64,000 bases of DNA from Flavobacteriales bacterium (GTDB lineage: Bacteria; Bacteroidota; Bacteroidia; Flavobacteriales_F; PHOS-HE28): assembly GCA_016718655.1 (NCBI GenBank), contig JADKCV010000001.1, positions 338,122 to 402,121 of the forward strand, given 5' to 3'. Shown piece after piece: positions 42,836 to 50,978 of the stretch. The first letter of the stretch is position 1, and each line of letters begins with the position of its first letter. The position numbers and the translations under genes were made by a program. The notes under the pieces were generated by a model that worked only from the letters and a program-made list of their open reading frames with translations, was not told the DNA's origin and made no database searches.

Positions 42836-43603
42836 ATGGCGAACGAAGCACACCTGAAGCGCGAAGGCGAGTTCACCTACATCGATGTAGGCGACGGGCC
42901 TCCCCTGATCTTCCTGCACGGCCTGTTCGGCGCACTGAGCAACTTCGAAGGGCCCATCAAGCACTTCGGTGGTCGTTACCGGGTGCTGATGCCGATGTTA
43001 CCGCTGTACACGTTGCCGATGCTCAACACCAACGTGCCGGCCTTGGCCGATTTCCTGGACCGCTTCATCACGCATAAGGGCTTGACCGAAGTGAACCTGC
43101 TGGGGAATTCGCTCGGTGGGCACGTGGCGTTGGTCTACTGCACCAAACATGCGAACAAGGTGCGCACCCTTACACTCACCGGCAGCAGTGGCCTTTACGA
43201 GAATGCGTTCGGTGGCAGCTTCCCACGCCGGGAGGACAAGGAGTACCTGCGTAAGAAGATCGCCCTCACCTTCCATGACCCCAAGCACGCCACGGATGAT
43301 CTGGTGGAGGAGTGTTACGTCACAGTGAACGACAAGGCCAAGCTCATCCGCATCCTTTCACTGGCCAAGAGCGCGATCCGGCACAACATGGCCAAGGACC
43401 TCCCCAACCTGAAGATGCCCGTATGCTTGATCTGGGGTGCTCAGGACACGATCACACCGCCGCATGTCGCCGAGGAGTTCCATACCCTCATCCCACAGAG
43501 CGAACTGTTCTGGATCGACAACTGCGGTCACGCCGCCATGATGGAGCACCCGGACACCTTCAACGGTATCGTGGACCGTTGGCTGGCCAAGACACTTGGA
43601 TAG
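42836..43603 (+). CDS. Alpha/beta hydrolase
   Basis: 255 residues. The oxyanion motif LIFLHGLFGALSNF, the nucleophile elbow LLGNSLGGH (Ser), the acid in WGAQDTITPP (Asp) and the His in NCGHAAMMEHP make a complete catalytic triad. The family includes esterases, lipases and haloperoxidase-like enzymes; the substrate cannot be told. The ATG at 42836 follows the predicted promoter by 10 nt; longer upstream in-frame sequence is inside the control region. The next gene (engB) starts 107 bp on. Confidence 0.92.
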   Translation: MANEAHLKREGEFTYIDVGDGPPLIFLHGLFGALSNFEGPIKHFGGRYRVLMPMLPLYTLPMLNTNVPALADFLDRFITHKGLTEVNLLGNSLGGHVALVYCTKHANKVRTLTLTGSSGLYENAFGGSFPRREDKEYLRKKIALTFHDPKHATDDLVEECYVTVNDKAKLIRILSLAKSAIRHNMAKDLPNLKMPVCLIWGAQDTITPPHVAEEFHTLIPQSELFWIDNCGHAAMMEHPDTFNGIVDRWLAKTLG

Positions 43604-43710
43604 GGATACGTGCCCCTGGATCGAGCATGCATCCGCTGGATCGTGTTGTCGGCACTGCCTGGACCCCGTAGCTCATTCGACCAAGGACCTCTTCCACCCG
43701 CATTGAACAC

Positions 43711-44331
43711 ATGAAAGCCCTCCTCGCCGATCACCTGACCAGCGGCCGCACGGCGAAGGACTGGCCTGCACCGAACCTCCCTGAATTCGCCTTCATCGGT
43801 CGGAGCAACGTGGGCAAGAGTTCGCTCATCAACATGCTCTGCCACATCAACAAGCTCGCCCGGGTGAGCAACACACCTGGGCGCACTCGCAATGTGGAAC
43901 ACTTCCGTGTGGAGGGCACCTTGGGAACCCGTTCACCTTGGATGTTGGCCGACCTGCCCGGGTATGGATACGCCAAAGCCAGCAAGACCGAACGTGCGGT
44001 CTGGGAAAAGATGATCCAGACCTATCTGATGGAGCGTGAGAGCCTACAGAACGTGTTCCTGCTGATCGATTCCCGCTTGGAGCCTCAGCAGAACGACCTG
44101 GACATGGTCCAGTGGTTGGGGGAGAACGGCATCCCTTTTTGCATCGTCTTCACGAAGACCGACAAGCTCAAGGCGCCCAAGGTGGATAGCAATGTGGCCC
44201 AGTTCAAGCGCAAGTTGAAAGAAACATGGGAGGAACTACCGACCATGTTCGTCACCAGTTCGGAGACCTCGAAGGGGCGTGATGAGGTACTGGGCTTCAT
44301 CGAGAAGGTGAACAACCAGTGGAGAGGTTGA
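43711..44331 (+). CDS. engB: Ribosome biogenesis GTP-binding protein EngB (YihA/YsxC)
   Basis: 206 residues. G1 GRSNVGKSS at 30-38, G2 TPGRTRNVEHF, G3 DLPGYGYAK, G4 TKTDK and G5 TSSET are all present in order. EngB is an essential Era-like GTPase in assembly of the large ribosomal subunit. Its neighbourhood with gldB/gldC and nadE is typical of Flavobacteriia. Starts 107 bp after the hydrolase and converges on gldC (69 bp apart). Confidence 0.95.
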   Translation: MKALLADHLTSGRTAKDWPAPNLPEFAFIGRSNVGKSSLINMLCHINKLARVSNTPGRTRNVEHFRVEGTLGTRSPWMLADLPGYGYAKASKTERAVWEKMIQTYLMERESLQNVFLLIDSRLEPQQNDLDMVQWLGENGIPFCIVFTKTDKLKAPKVDSNVAQFKRKLKETWEELPTMFVTSSETSKGRDEVLGFIEKVNNQWRG

Positions 44332-44400
44332 ATCAGGACCAGGGGCAGGTGCAAGGCTCGGTTCTTGCCCCTGCTCCTGCCAATTGCCCCTTGAGTTCGT

Positions 44401-44733
44401 TCACTTCTTCAACTCCGGCAACATGTGCTCGGCGAAGTAGGCTCCGAAGTCACGCATCTGTGCTGCCATCTTCCCTTCACCGGTGGCTCGTTCGAACGTG
44501 TCCGCCATGGTGAGGATGTTCTGATGGAAGAAGGCTTTCATCTCCTCCATGGACATCTCCTTGGTCCAAAGGTCGATGCGTAGTGTGTTCTTTTCCTCAG
44601 CATCCCACAAGGAAAGCAGAACGGCCTTGCTGCTACTGCGCATATCACCATCCTCAGCTTCCCAATCGATGCGCTCGGGCACCTTGTTCTCGTCGAGGTG
44701 CACGGAGAGGCGGATGTCGGAGGTCTTCATCAA
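44401..44733 (-). CDS. gldC: Gliding motility protein GldC
   Basis: 110 residues. It matches the small GldC family: ISDIRLS-like start (KTSDIRLSVHLDENKVPERI), KAVLLSLWDAEEKNTLRIDL, and DLWTKEMSMEEMKAFFHQN in the middle. GldC is a soluble protein needed for full gliding in Flavobacterium johnsoniae, where it is encoded with gldB. Here it follows gldB by 80 bp on the same strand. Whether this organism glides is not shown by the window. Confidence 0.92.
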   Translation of the reverse strand: MMKTSDIRLSVHLDENKVPERIDWEAEDGDMRSSSKAVLLSLWDAEEKNTLRIDLWTKEMSMEEMKAFFHQNILTMADTFERATGEGKMAAQMRDFGAYFAEHMLPELKK

Positions 44734-44813
44734 GGGTCAAGGATCGGATAACAGGGGACAAGGATCAGGTGTCGAGACGTGACTGTCGGTGCATGACACT
44801 TGAGTGGACGAAC

Positions 44814-45833
44814 CTATCGGGGTTTGTAGCTCTTCAGAATGATCGAGGGATCTTCGATCGCGAAGAGTTGGTCAAAGGTCACCTTGGGATGGGCATCCAT
44901 GTAGTGTCGGACCATCCGGTATCCGAGCCACTCCCCGATGTGTCCTGGGCTCTCCCGTGGGAAGCCGTTGGTAAATGGACCATCGTTCATGATGCGCCCG
45001 ATGTCATCCGTCTTCTTGCTGAAGAGCTGATCCTTGCCTGCGATATCCTTCCAGATGAGAAGTTCATTGGCCTCGCACCATGCCAGTTGCTCGTTGGTGT
45101 AAGCGAACTTCAAATGGGGCTCGGTGTCCGGCAGTAGTGCATCCAGCAGGGCCATCACCTTCCCGGTCTCCACCAGGTTGGTCAGCAGGTCCGATCCAGC
45201 TATGTCACGCGTATAGTGCACCAAGAGCCAGCCTTTCACCGCACTGGGCACCAACATCTCCGGCATCATGCGGTCCTTCACATACTGTGGGAAGGCATCC
45301 GGCGCAAGGTATCCGATCACCGGATGGTCCTTGCCGATGAACCACTCCACCCCGAAGCCGAGCACACTGTCCGTAGGGAATATCCCGAAGTTGAACCCGG
45401 AGTTGAAGGCTATCACACGCGGCGTGATACTGTCCGGAAAAAGGACCTTCAACCGCTCGAAGGCGCCTTCCAGGTCGGAACGTTGGGGCTCCAGGTCTCC
45501 CAGCACACTGTCCACAGCGTGCTGCACGCTGGACCAATCGGGATCGGTCACGAAGGCGTTCAACACCTCCGGTAGTCGCGGGTCATCCACAGGAGCGCCT
45601 TGAAGGATGTCTTCGATGTAGCTTCGGTAGAACGCACCATGATCGGCATAGGCTTTGAGACTGACCTGGGCCATGGTGGTGGGGGTAGCGTGGAACAGGT
45701 CCTGGTCCAACCGAGCAATGCGAAGATCCAGGTCCACGTCATCGGTATCGATGTCGGTGTGACCGGGTGATCCGCAGGCCGTCCAAAGCAGCAGCGCCGC
45801 CAACGCGGCAAAAGAAGAAGAGCGATCGTTCAA
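44814..45833 (-). CDS. gldB: Gliding motility lipoprotein GldB
   Basis: 339 residues if translation starts at the TTG at 45833. The N-terminus then forms a lipoprotein signal ending LLLWTA-Cys. The body shows GldB features: DVDLDLRIARLDQDLF, a long helical middle with VIAFNSGFNFGIFP, and FGVEWFIGKDHPVIGY, and ends with AHPKVTFDQLFAIEDP. An ATG further upstream (45929) would place the start within the divergent gene and would bury the signal peptide, so I prefer TTG. GldB is a membrane lipoprotein required for gliding in F. johnsoniae, linked functionally to T9SS. Operon with gldC. Confidence 0.85.
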   Translation of the reverse strand: MNDRSSSFAALAALLLWTACGSPGHTDIDTDDVDLDLRIARLDQDLFHATPTTMAQVSLKAYADHGAFYRSYIEDILQGAPVDDPRLPEVLNAFVTDPDWSSVQHAVDSVLGDLEPQRSDLEGAFERLKVLFPDSITPRVIAFNSGFNFGIFPTDSVLGFGVEWFIGKDHPVIGYLAPDAFPQYVKDRMMPEMLVPSAVKGWLLVHYTRDIAGSDLLTNLVETGKVMALLDALLPDTEPHLKFAYTNEQLAWCEANELLIWKDIAGKDQLFSKKTDDIGRIMNDGPFTNGFPRESPGHIGEWLGYRMVRHYMDAHPKVTFDQLFAIEDPSIILKSYKPR

Positions 45834-45838
45834 CGCGT

Positions 45839-45846
45839 TACCTTTG
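45839..45846 (+). promoter_or_regulatory. Predicted -7 element for the outer-membrane barrel gene
   Basis: TACCTTTG, exact match to TAnnTTTG, 11 nt before the first ATG (45858) and 26 nt before the second (45873). It lies only 5 nt from the proposed TTG start of gldB on the other strand. Confidence 0.5.
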
Positions 45847-45857
45847 ATCAGCCGAAA

Positions 45858-46598
45858 ATGAGCCACAAAACTATGAAGAAGGCCCTCGTGATCCTGGCCA
45901 CCGTGATGGTGGCCACCCCCATGCTCCATGCACAGGACGATGTCAGCGTGCGCTTTGGCTTGAAATTGAGCCCCAACCTATCCATGCTCAGGTCCGAGAC
46001 CAAGGGTCTGAAGTCGGCAGGAAATACCTTCGGGTACACCTTCGGGCTCATGGCGGAATTCCCCATTGGAGCGTCGGGTAACTATCGCTTCGCCACGGGG
46101 CTCAACCTGAACAATGTGGGCGGTAAGTCATCGCAAGACTTTTCCTACCTGTCCGCCATCAATGGCCCCATACTCTCCCGCGAGCTGGAGACCACCTACA
46201 AGCTGCAGTACATCGAACTGCCGCTGACGGTGAAATTGATGACCAATGAGATCGGCTACATGCGTTACTTCGCCCAGGTCGGTTTCGGTGCAAGTTTCAA
46301 CATCCGTGCGAAAGCGGACCGTGTTGTCCCTCAGTACTTCGCATCCCCCGCCGATGCGTTCGTGGAAACGTTCATCGAAGAGGAGAACGAGAACATCCAG
46401 GATGACATCAACCTCTTCCGCGCGGCCTTGATCGTGGGCGCTGGCGCCGAATACAATTTCAGTGGGAATACCAGCCTGCTCTTCGGTATCACTTACAACA
46501 ACGGCTTCACCAACATCGCCAACTTCGATGTGGACGTCGACAAGAAGGCCAAGCTTTTGAACAATTACCTGGAATTGACCGTGGGCGTGTTCTTTTGA
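45858..46598 (+). CDS. Outer-membrane beta-barrel protein, PorT/porin-like
   Basis: 246 residues from the ATG at 45858 (241 from the ATG at 45873, which gives a cleaner signal peptide MKKALVILATVMVATPML...AQ). About eight to ten amphipathic strands follow, such as FGLMAEFPIGAS, YRFATGLNLNNVG and LQYIELPLTVKLM, ending with YLELTVGVFF, the aromatic-ended last strand of a barrel. It resembles the OMP_b-brl_2/PorT group; I cannot say it is PorT itself. A link with GldB and T9SS is suggested only by position. A strong terminator follows at 46615-46655. Confidence 0.82.
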   Translation: MSHKTMKKALVILATVMVATPMLHAQDDVSVRFGLKLSPNLSMLRSETKGLKSAGNTFGYTFGLMAEFPIGASGNYRFATGLNLNNVGGKSSQDFSYLSAINGPILSRELETTYKLQYIELPLTVKLMTNEIGYMRYFAQVGFGASFNIRAKADRVVPQYFASPADAFVETFIEEENENIQDDINLFRAALIVGAGAEYNFSGNTSLLFGITYNNGFTNIANFDVDVDKKAKLLNNYLELTVGVFF

Positions 46599-46614
46599 TC
46601 CGGTCACAACATTC

Positions 46615-46655
46615 GAAGCCCCGTTCAGAACACATGGACGGGGCTTCGCATTTTT
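46615..46655 (+). terminator. Intrinsic terminator after the barrel gene, close to nadE
   Basis: GAAGCCCCGT (46615-46624) pairs perfectly with 46638-46647 (13-nt loop), followed by GCATTTTT. It ends only 5 nt before the nadE ATG at 46661, so the hairpin covers the nadE leader. Confidence 0.85.
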
Positions 46656-46660
46656 ACACC

Positions 46661-47452
46661 ATGAGGACAACAGCGGTCATCGACCACATCACCCACTGGC
46701 TGAAGGAATACTGCACCACCAATCACCAGCGCGGCTTCGTTGTGGGCGTCAGCGGCGGTATCGATAGCGCGGTGACCAGCGCCCTCTGCGCGCGCACCGG
46801 CCTGCATACGCTGTGCGTGGAGATGCCTATCCACCAAGCGCAGAGCCACGTGACCCGCGCGCTGGAACATGTGGCGCGCTTGCAGGAGGCGCACAGCAAT
46901 GTGATCCTCGAACGGATCGACCTCACCCCCGCCTTCGACACGCTAGAACGTGCACTGCCTGATAGTGCCAACGAAGCCATGCACCAACTGGCGCTGGCCA
47001 ACACCCGTGCCCGCCTGCGCATGACCACCCTCTACTACCTCGCTGGCGTGCATGGCTACCTGGTCGCTGGCACAGGCAACAAGATCGAGGACTTCGGCGT
47101 GGGCTTCTTCACCAAGTACGGCGATGGCGGTGTGGACCTCTCCCCCATCGCTGACCTCACCAAGAGCGAGGTGTACGCTATGGCGCATGAACTGGGCATC
47201 GTACAGAGCATCCTCGACGCCGCACCCACCGATGGGCTCTTCGGCGATAGCCGCACCGATGAGGACCAGATCGGAGCGAGCTACCCCGAGTTGGAATGGG
47301 CCATGGACCTGCGCGACAACGGGGGCCCTACCGACAGCCTCAGCGATCGCCAGCAGCAGGTGCTCGCCATCTTCGACAAGCGCCGCGCGGCCAACCGGCA
47401 CAAGATGGACCCGATACCGGTGTGTCTCATTCCCGCCGGGTTGAAGCGCTGA
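46661..47452 (+). CDS. nadE: Ammonia-dependent NAD+ synthetase
   Basis: 263 residues. The ATP-pyrophosphatase P-loop VVGVSGGIDSAVTSA is at 28-42, MPIHQAQSHVTRALEH follows, and the middle has LVAGTGNKIEDFGVGFFTKYGDGGVDLSPI, a conserved NadE block. There is no glutaminase domain, so free ammonia should be the nitrogen source. It adenylates and amidates deamido-NAD+, the last step of NAD biosynthesis. The ATG at 46661 gives the family N-terminus. The next gene starts 3 bp after it. Confidence 0.93.
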   Translation: MRTTAVIDHITHWLKEYCTTNHQRGFVVGVSGGIDSAVTSALCARTGLHTLCVEMPIHQAQSHVTRALEHVARLQEAHSNVILERIDLTPAFDTLERALPDSANEAMHQLALANTRARLRMTTLYYLAGVHGYLVAGTGNKIEDFGVGFFTKYGDGGVDLSPIADLTKSEVYAMAHELGIVQSILDAAPTDGLFGDSRTDEDQIGASYPELEWAMDLRDNGGPTDSLSDRQQQVLAIFDKRRAANRHKMDPIPVCLIPAGLKR

Positions 47453-47455
47453 ACC

Positions 47456-49327
47456 ATGGACACCACGTCGGAGGAACAAGCGAAGCCGCACGATGACGCG
47501 GCCGTGCCCATCGCGCGCCGCATCACGAAGGCCACACGCGACCTGCCGCCTCTCTTCCGACTCTCCGGCACCGCCGAGCGTATGCCCATGGTGGGTTGGT
47601 TCGATCCCGGACAACTCGCCTCCACGGGAATGAAGAGCATCGTGTCGCTGCTCATCGGCGAGCAGAGCGACAAGCGCTTGATGCAGGCCCTCGCATCGCG
47701 CAAGCAGGAGTACTACGACCACAGCGTCCATTACATCGATCGCAGCCAAGGACCGCAACCTGACAAGGACCGACCGCGCGATGGTATTTGGATCGACCAT
47801 ATCAGCGATACGGGTGATGGCTGGAACCCCACGTACGCCGTGGCCATGGCGGCGGCCCAGCGCACGCTCACCGTGCATGGTGCCCACGGCGAACTGCAAC
47901 TGCCACGTGCGGATGTGCTCGTCTTCGGCGGGGACGAGGTGTACCCCACCCCATCCCGTGAGGAATATCAACGCCGGTTGGTGGCACCGTACACCAAGGC
48001 CTTCGGCGATGACCAGCCCGAGGAGCGACCGCACGTGTACGCCATTCCCGGCAACCACGATTGGTATGATGGACTTAGCGCCTTCTCGCGCCTGTTCTGT
48101 TCCGACATCGGTGGTCGGCGGTTCGCGGGTTGGTGGACACGGCAGAAACGGAGCTACTTCGTGTTGAAGTTACCGCACGGGTGGTGGCTGGTGGGCAGCG
48201 ACGGACAGTTGCAGAGCGACATGGACGTGCCGCAGATCGAACACTTCCGGGAGATCGCAGAACGGCATATGAAACCCGGCGACAAGGTGATCCTGTGCCT
48301 GTCGCTGCCGGTGTGGGTGTATGCACAGAAGTACCGTGCCATGGGCCGCACCTTCGACGAGACCGACCTGATCCACCTGCGCGAGGAGGTCTTCGCCAAG
48401 CGCGGGATCGACGTGAAGGTCTACCTCACCGGCGACCTGCACCACTACCGTAGACACGAAGAGACGCCTGAGAGCGCGGCCGGTGCGCAACCGGTGCAGA
48501 AGATCACGGCGGGTGGCGGTGGCGCGTTCCTGCATCCCACGCACGAAGAGGATGTGAGCCTGCTCGTGGAAGAACCTGTCACACCGGATGCCCGTCCAAG
48601 CAGCTACGCCGTGAAGGCCACCTATCCGGACATGAAACGTTCGGCACGCATCGCTTATGGCAATTTGCTCTTCCTCTTCAAGAACCCACGCTTCGGCATC
48701 GTTCCCGCCGTGCTTTACCTGCTCACCGCATGGTTGGTGGGCAGCTCGGTGAGCGATGCCGTGCCGCGCACGCCGTGGAAAGCACTGGTCGCCACCATCT
48801 ACACGTTCAGCGACCATCCCGGTCTTGCCCTGTGGATCATCGGCATCATGGCGGCCTTCCTCGCCTTCACCGATACGCACAGCAAGGTGTATCGCGTGCT
48901 CGGTGGACTGGGTCACAGCGCAGCGCACCTTGCGGCCATGTTCTACATCGGCTGGGGCGCGCTCAACCTGTCGGAGGTACTATTCCCGCACAGCCCCTTC
49001 CTGCACAGTGTCCTCACCGGCCTGCTCATCTTCGGCGGCGGTTGGGTGGCGGGATCCATCATCATGGGCTTGTACCTGTTGATCTCCATCAACATTTTCG
49101 GGCGCCACAGCGAGGAGGCCTTCAGCGGGTTGAAGCACCAGGACCACAAACACTTCCTCCGCCTTCACATCGACCGACAGGGAACGCTCACCATCTGGCC
49201 CATCAAGATCGAACGGGTTCCGCGGGCCTGGCGTGATCACAAGGAAGGCGATGCCACGCATTCCGTGGTAGTGCCCACCACGCCCTTGAAAGCCGAACTG
49301 ATCGAACGGCCGATCGTGTTGCGCTGA
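47456..49327 (+). CDS. Metallophosphoesterase with C-terminal membrane domain
   Basis: 623 residues. Metal-binding motifs of the calcineurin-like superfamily are present: WIDHISDTGDGW near 112-123, VFGGDEVYPTP at 156-166, GNHDWYDG at 199-206, SDGQ in the second half and YLTGDLHHYRRH near 325. From about 415 on there are five or six membrane segments (for example FGIVPAVLYLLTAWLVG and SVLTGLLIFGGGWVAGSIIM) and a soluble tail. It is coupled with nadE (3 bp gap). It may hydrolyse a phosphate mono- or diester in the cytosol; the substrate and reason for the membrane tail are unknown. Converges on the next gene through a shared TGATCA stop palindrome. Confidence 0.87.
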   Translation: MDTTSEEQAKPHDDAAVPIARRITKATRDLPPLFRLSGTAERMPMVGWFDPGQLASTGMKSIVSLLIGEQSDKRLMQALASRKQEYYDHSVHYIDRSQGPQPDKDRPRDGIWIDHISDTGDGWNPTYAVAMAAAQRTLTVHGAHGELQLPRADVLVFGGDEVYPTPSREEYQRRLVAPYTKAFGDDQPEERPHVYAIPGNHDWYDGLSAFSRLFCSDIGGRRFAGWWTRQKRSYFVLKLPHGWWLVGSDGQLQSDMDVPQIEHFREIAERHMKPGDKVILCLSLPVWVYAQKYRAMGRTFDETDLIHLREEVFAKRGIDVKVYLTGDLHHYRRHEETPESAAGAQPVQKITAGGGGAFLHPTHEEDVSLLVEEPVTPDARPSSYAVKATYPDMKRSARIAYGNLLFLFKNPRFGIVPAVLYLLTAWLVGSSVSDAVPRTPWKALVATIYTFSDHPGLALWIIGIMAAFLAFTDTHSKVYRVLGGLGHSAAHLAAMFYIGWGALNLSEVLFPHSPFLHSVLTGLLIFGGGWVAGSIIMGLYLLISINIFGRHSEEAFSGLKHQDHKHFLRLHIDRQGTLTIWPIKIERVPRAWRDHKEGDATHSVVVPTTPLKAELIERPIVLR

Positions 49328-50311
49328 TCACTTCAACACATCGTCCAGCAAGCGCTCCAACGTGCTTTCGCCAAAGAAGATGTTCATGCCCACCATCACA
49401 CTCAACCCAGCGTCGATCGGGTAGCGCTGCAGGTCGTTGTTCGCATCCGGAATGCGCAGCGCGTGGACCGGTAGACCAGCGATCTCTGCACGGAGTTGCA
49501 AGGTCTTGGACAGTTTATGCCGGACATTAATGAACCCACGAAAAGCCGTGTAATTTAGATTCGCTCGTTCCGCTCCACGCTCGAAGCCACTACGGAAGCC
49601 ATCGGCGCCGATACCGGCCAGGAACCGGGTTCGTTTACCCGCCTTGTACCCGACGCCGAGCTGCAAGGGTAGGATGTACTGAAAGCTCCAGCGATCACCC
49701 ATAGGTTCGGTACCGCCAACGAATGGAACCGGAAAATTCAAACCATCGCTCACTGTAAGGGCCGCACCATAGAAAAGCTGTCGACGCAGACCTTTCACAT
49801 GCATCTTGCCAATGATGCCATTGAAACGCGGCACGGCCCTATCCAGCGTTGCGGCTTCTTCGCTAACGTTCGCGTTCACACTCCAGAAGAGGATACGGTA
49901 CTTCTTGGTGAGGCTGATGCCCAACGCACCGATGGATCCGGAATGCAACGTGCGTACATCATCTCCGATCCGCAATTCACGACCGCTGTACCGAACGTTG
50001 GCCATCACCTGAGAAGCGCGGACGCGGACGCTGTTCTTCAGCACATCCACCGGGTCGAGGTCGAGCAAGTTCAACTCCACCCCTGCTGTCCACTTCTTCC
50101 ACAGCGGGATGGTGAACACACCGGTCGCATTGCGGTCTTCGAAACTACCCGGTCTGTTGGTGAAAGCCACACCAGGTGTATAGCGAGCATCCAGCCGCAG
50201 CCGTGGACGGAACAATTGGTCGAACTGTTCGAGATCGAACGTTTGGGCCTGGACCGTCCTGATGCCAATACCCAAGACGACGATCAGCAGTAGCGGGAGC
50301 GATAGGCGCAT
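49328..50311 (-). CDS. Predicted outer-membrane beta-barrel protein of unknown function
   Basis: 327 residues. The signal peptide covers about 1-22 (VLGIGIRTVQAQ). The rest is a run of amphipathic strands with FSP-type openings (RPRLRLDARYTPGVAF) and a late IDAGLSVMVGMNIFFG strand, compatible with a barrel of about twelve strands. No conserved domain was recognised with certainty; a DUF6268-like assignment is possible. It is monocistronic here: divergent from the sigma factor gene and convergent with the phosphoesterase gene. ATG at 50311 is chosen for the signal peptide. Confidence 0.75.
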   Translation of the reverse strand: MRLSLPLLLIVVLGIGIRTVQAQTFDLEQFDQLFRPRLRLDARYTPGVAFTNRPGSFEDRNATGVFTIPLWKKWTAGVELNLLDLDPVDVLKNSVRVRASQVMANVRYSGRELRIGDDVRTLHSGSIGALGISLTKKYRILFWSVNANVSEEAATLDRAVPRFNGIIGKMHVKGLRRQLFYGAALTVSDGLNFPVPFVGGTEPMGDRWSFQYILPLQLGVGYKAGKRTRFLAGIGADGFRSGFERGAERANLNYTAFRGFINVRHKLSKTLQLRAEIAGLPVHALRIPDANNDLQRYPIDAGLSVMVGMNIFFGESTLERLLDDVLK

Positions 50312-50408
50312 GGGAGAAGGATCGGAACAAAGGTCGAACTTGGGACGGTGGGAACGGTGGAGGGTCACCTTTGCGTTCTTCCTGCATCAAGGGTAAAGAC
50401 GGATCCCG

Positions 50409-50975
50409 ATGAGCGACCAGGAGATCATCAGCCAACTGCGAACAGGGCAACAGCACAAGGCCCTTGTGAAGCTCTACGCCCACCTTCCCAAGGTGGAGCG
50501 TATGGTGCGGAACCACAGCGGCACACGCGCCGATGCCAAGGACCTGTTCCAGGACGCGCTGATCATCCTGCTCGGTAAAGCGAAGGACGAAGGCTTCACG
50601 CTCAGCTGCTCCATCAGCACCTACCTGTACGCCATCTGCCGCAACCGCTGGCAGGAGGAACTACGCAGAAGGGGCCGATTCACGCAGGAGCTGGAGGCCT
50701 TGCCCGAGGAGCCCAACGACCTGGGTGCGGTGCTCGCTGATGAGCAGAACATCAGCCTGGCCGAGCGCGCGCTGCAAGCCTTGGGCGACAAGTGCCAGGA
50801 ACTCCTGAAACGCTTCTACCTGCTGAAGGAACCGCTGCTCACCATCGCCAAGTCCATCGGGCTGGCGGGCGAGGGCGCGGCCAAAACGCGGAAGTACAAG
50901 TGCCTGGAGGAAGCCCGCAAGCGCTACCGCTCGTTGCTCGCACAAGGATCCGTCGCACAACCTCAACACCCCTGA
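50409..50975 (+). CDS. ECF-type RNA polymerase sigma factor
   Basis: 188 residues. Region 2 (about 10-80) contains ADAKDLFQDALIILLGKAK and YLYAICRNRWQEELRR, the -10 recognition segment; region 4 (about 120-180) has the helix-turn-helix LLKRFYLLKEPLLTIAKSIG. The spacing is that of a sigma-70 ECF protein, with no extra N-terminal domain. It begins 97 bp from the divergent barrel gene and is followed 3 bp later by a large membrane protein likely to act as its regulator. The target promoters are not visible. Confidence 0.92.
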   Translation: MSDQEIISQLRTGQQHKALVKLYAHLPKVERMVRNHSGTRADAKDLFQDALIILLGKAKDEGFTLSCSISTYLYAICRNRWQEELRRRGRFTQELEALPEEPNDLGAVLADEQNISLAERALQALGDKCQELLKRFYLLKEPLLTIAKSIGLAGEGAAKTRKYKCLEEARKRYRSLLAQGSVAQPQHP

Positions 50976-50978
50976 GCC

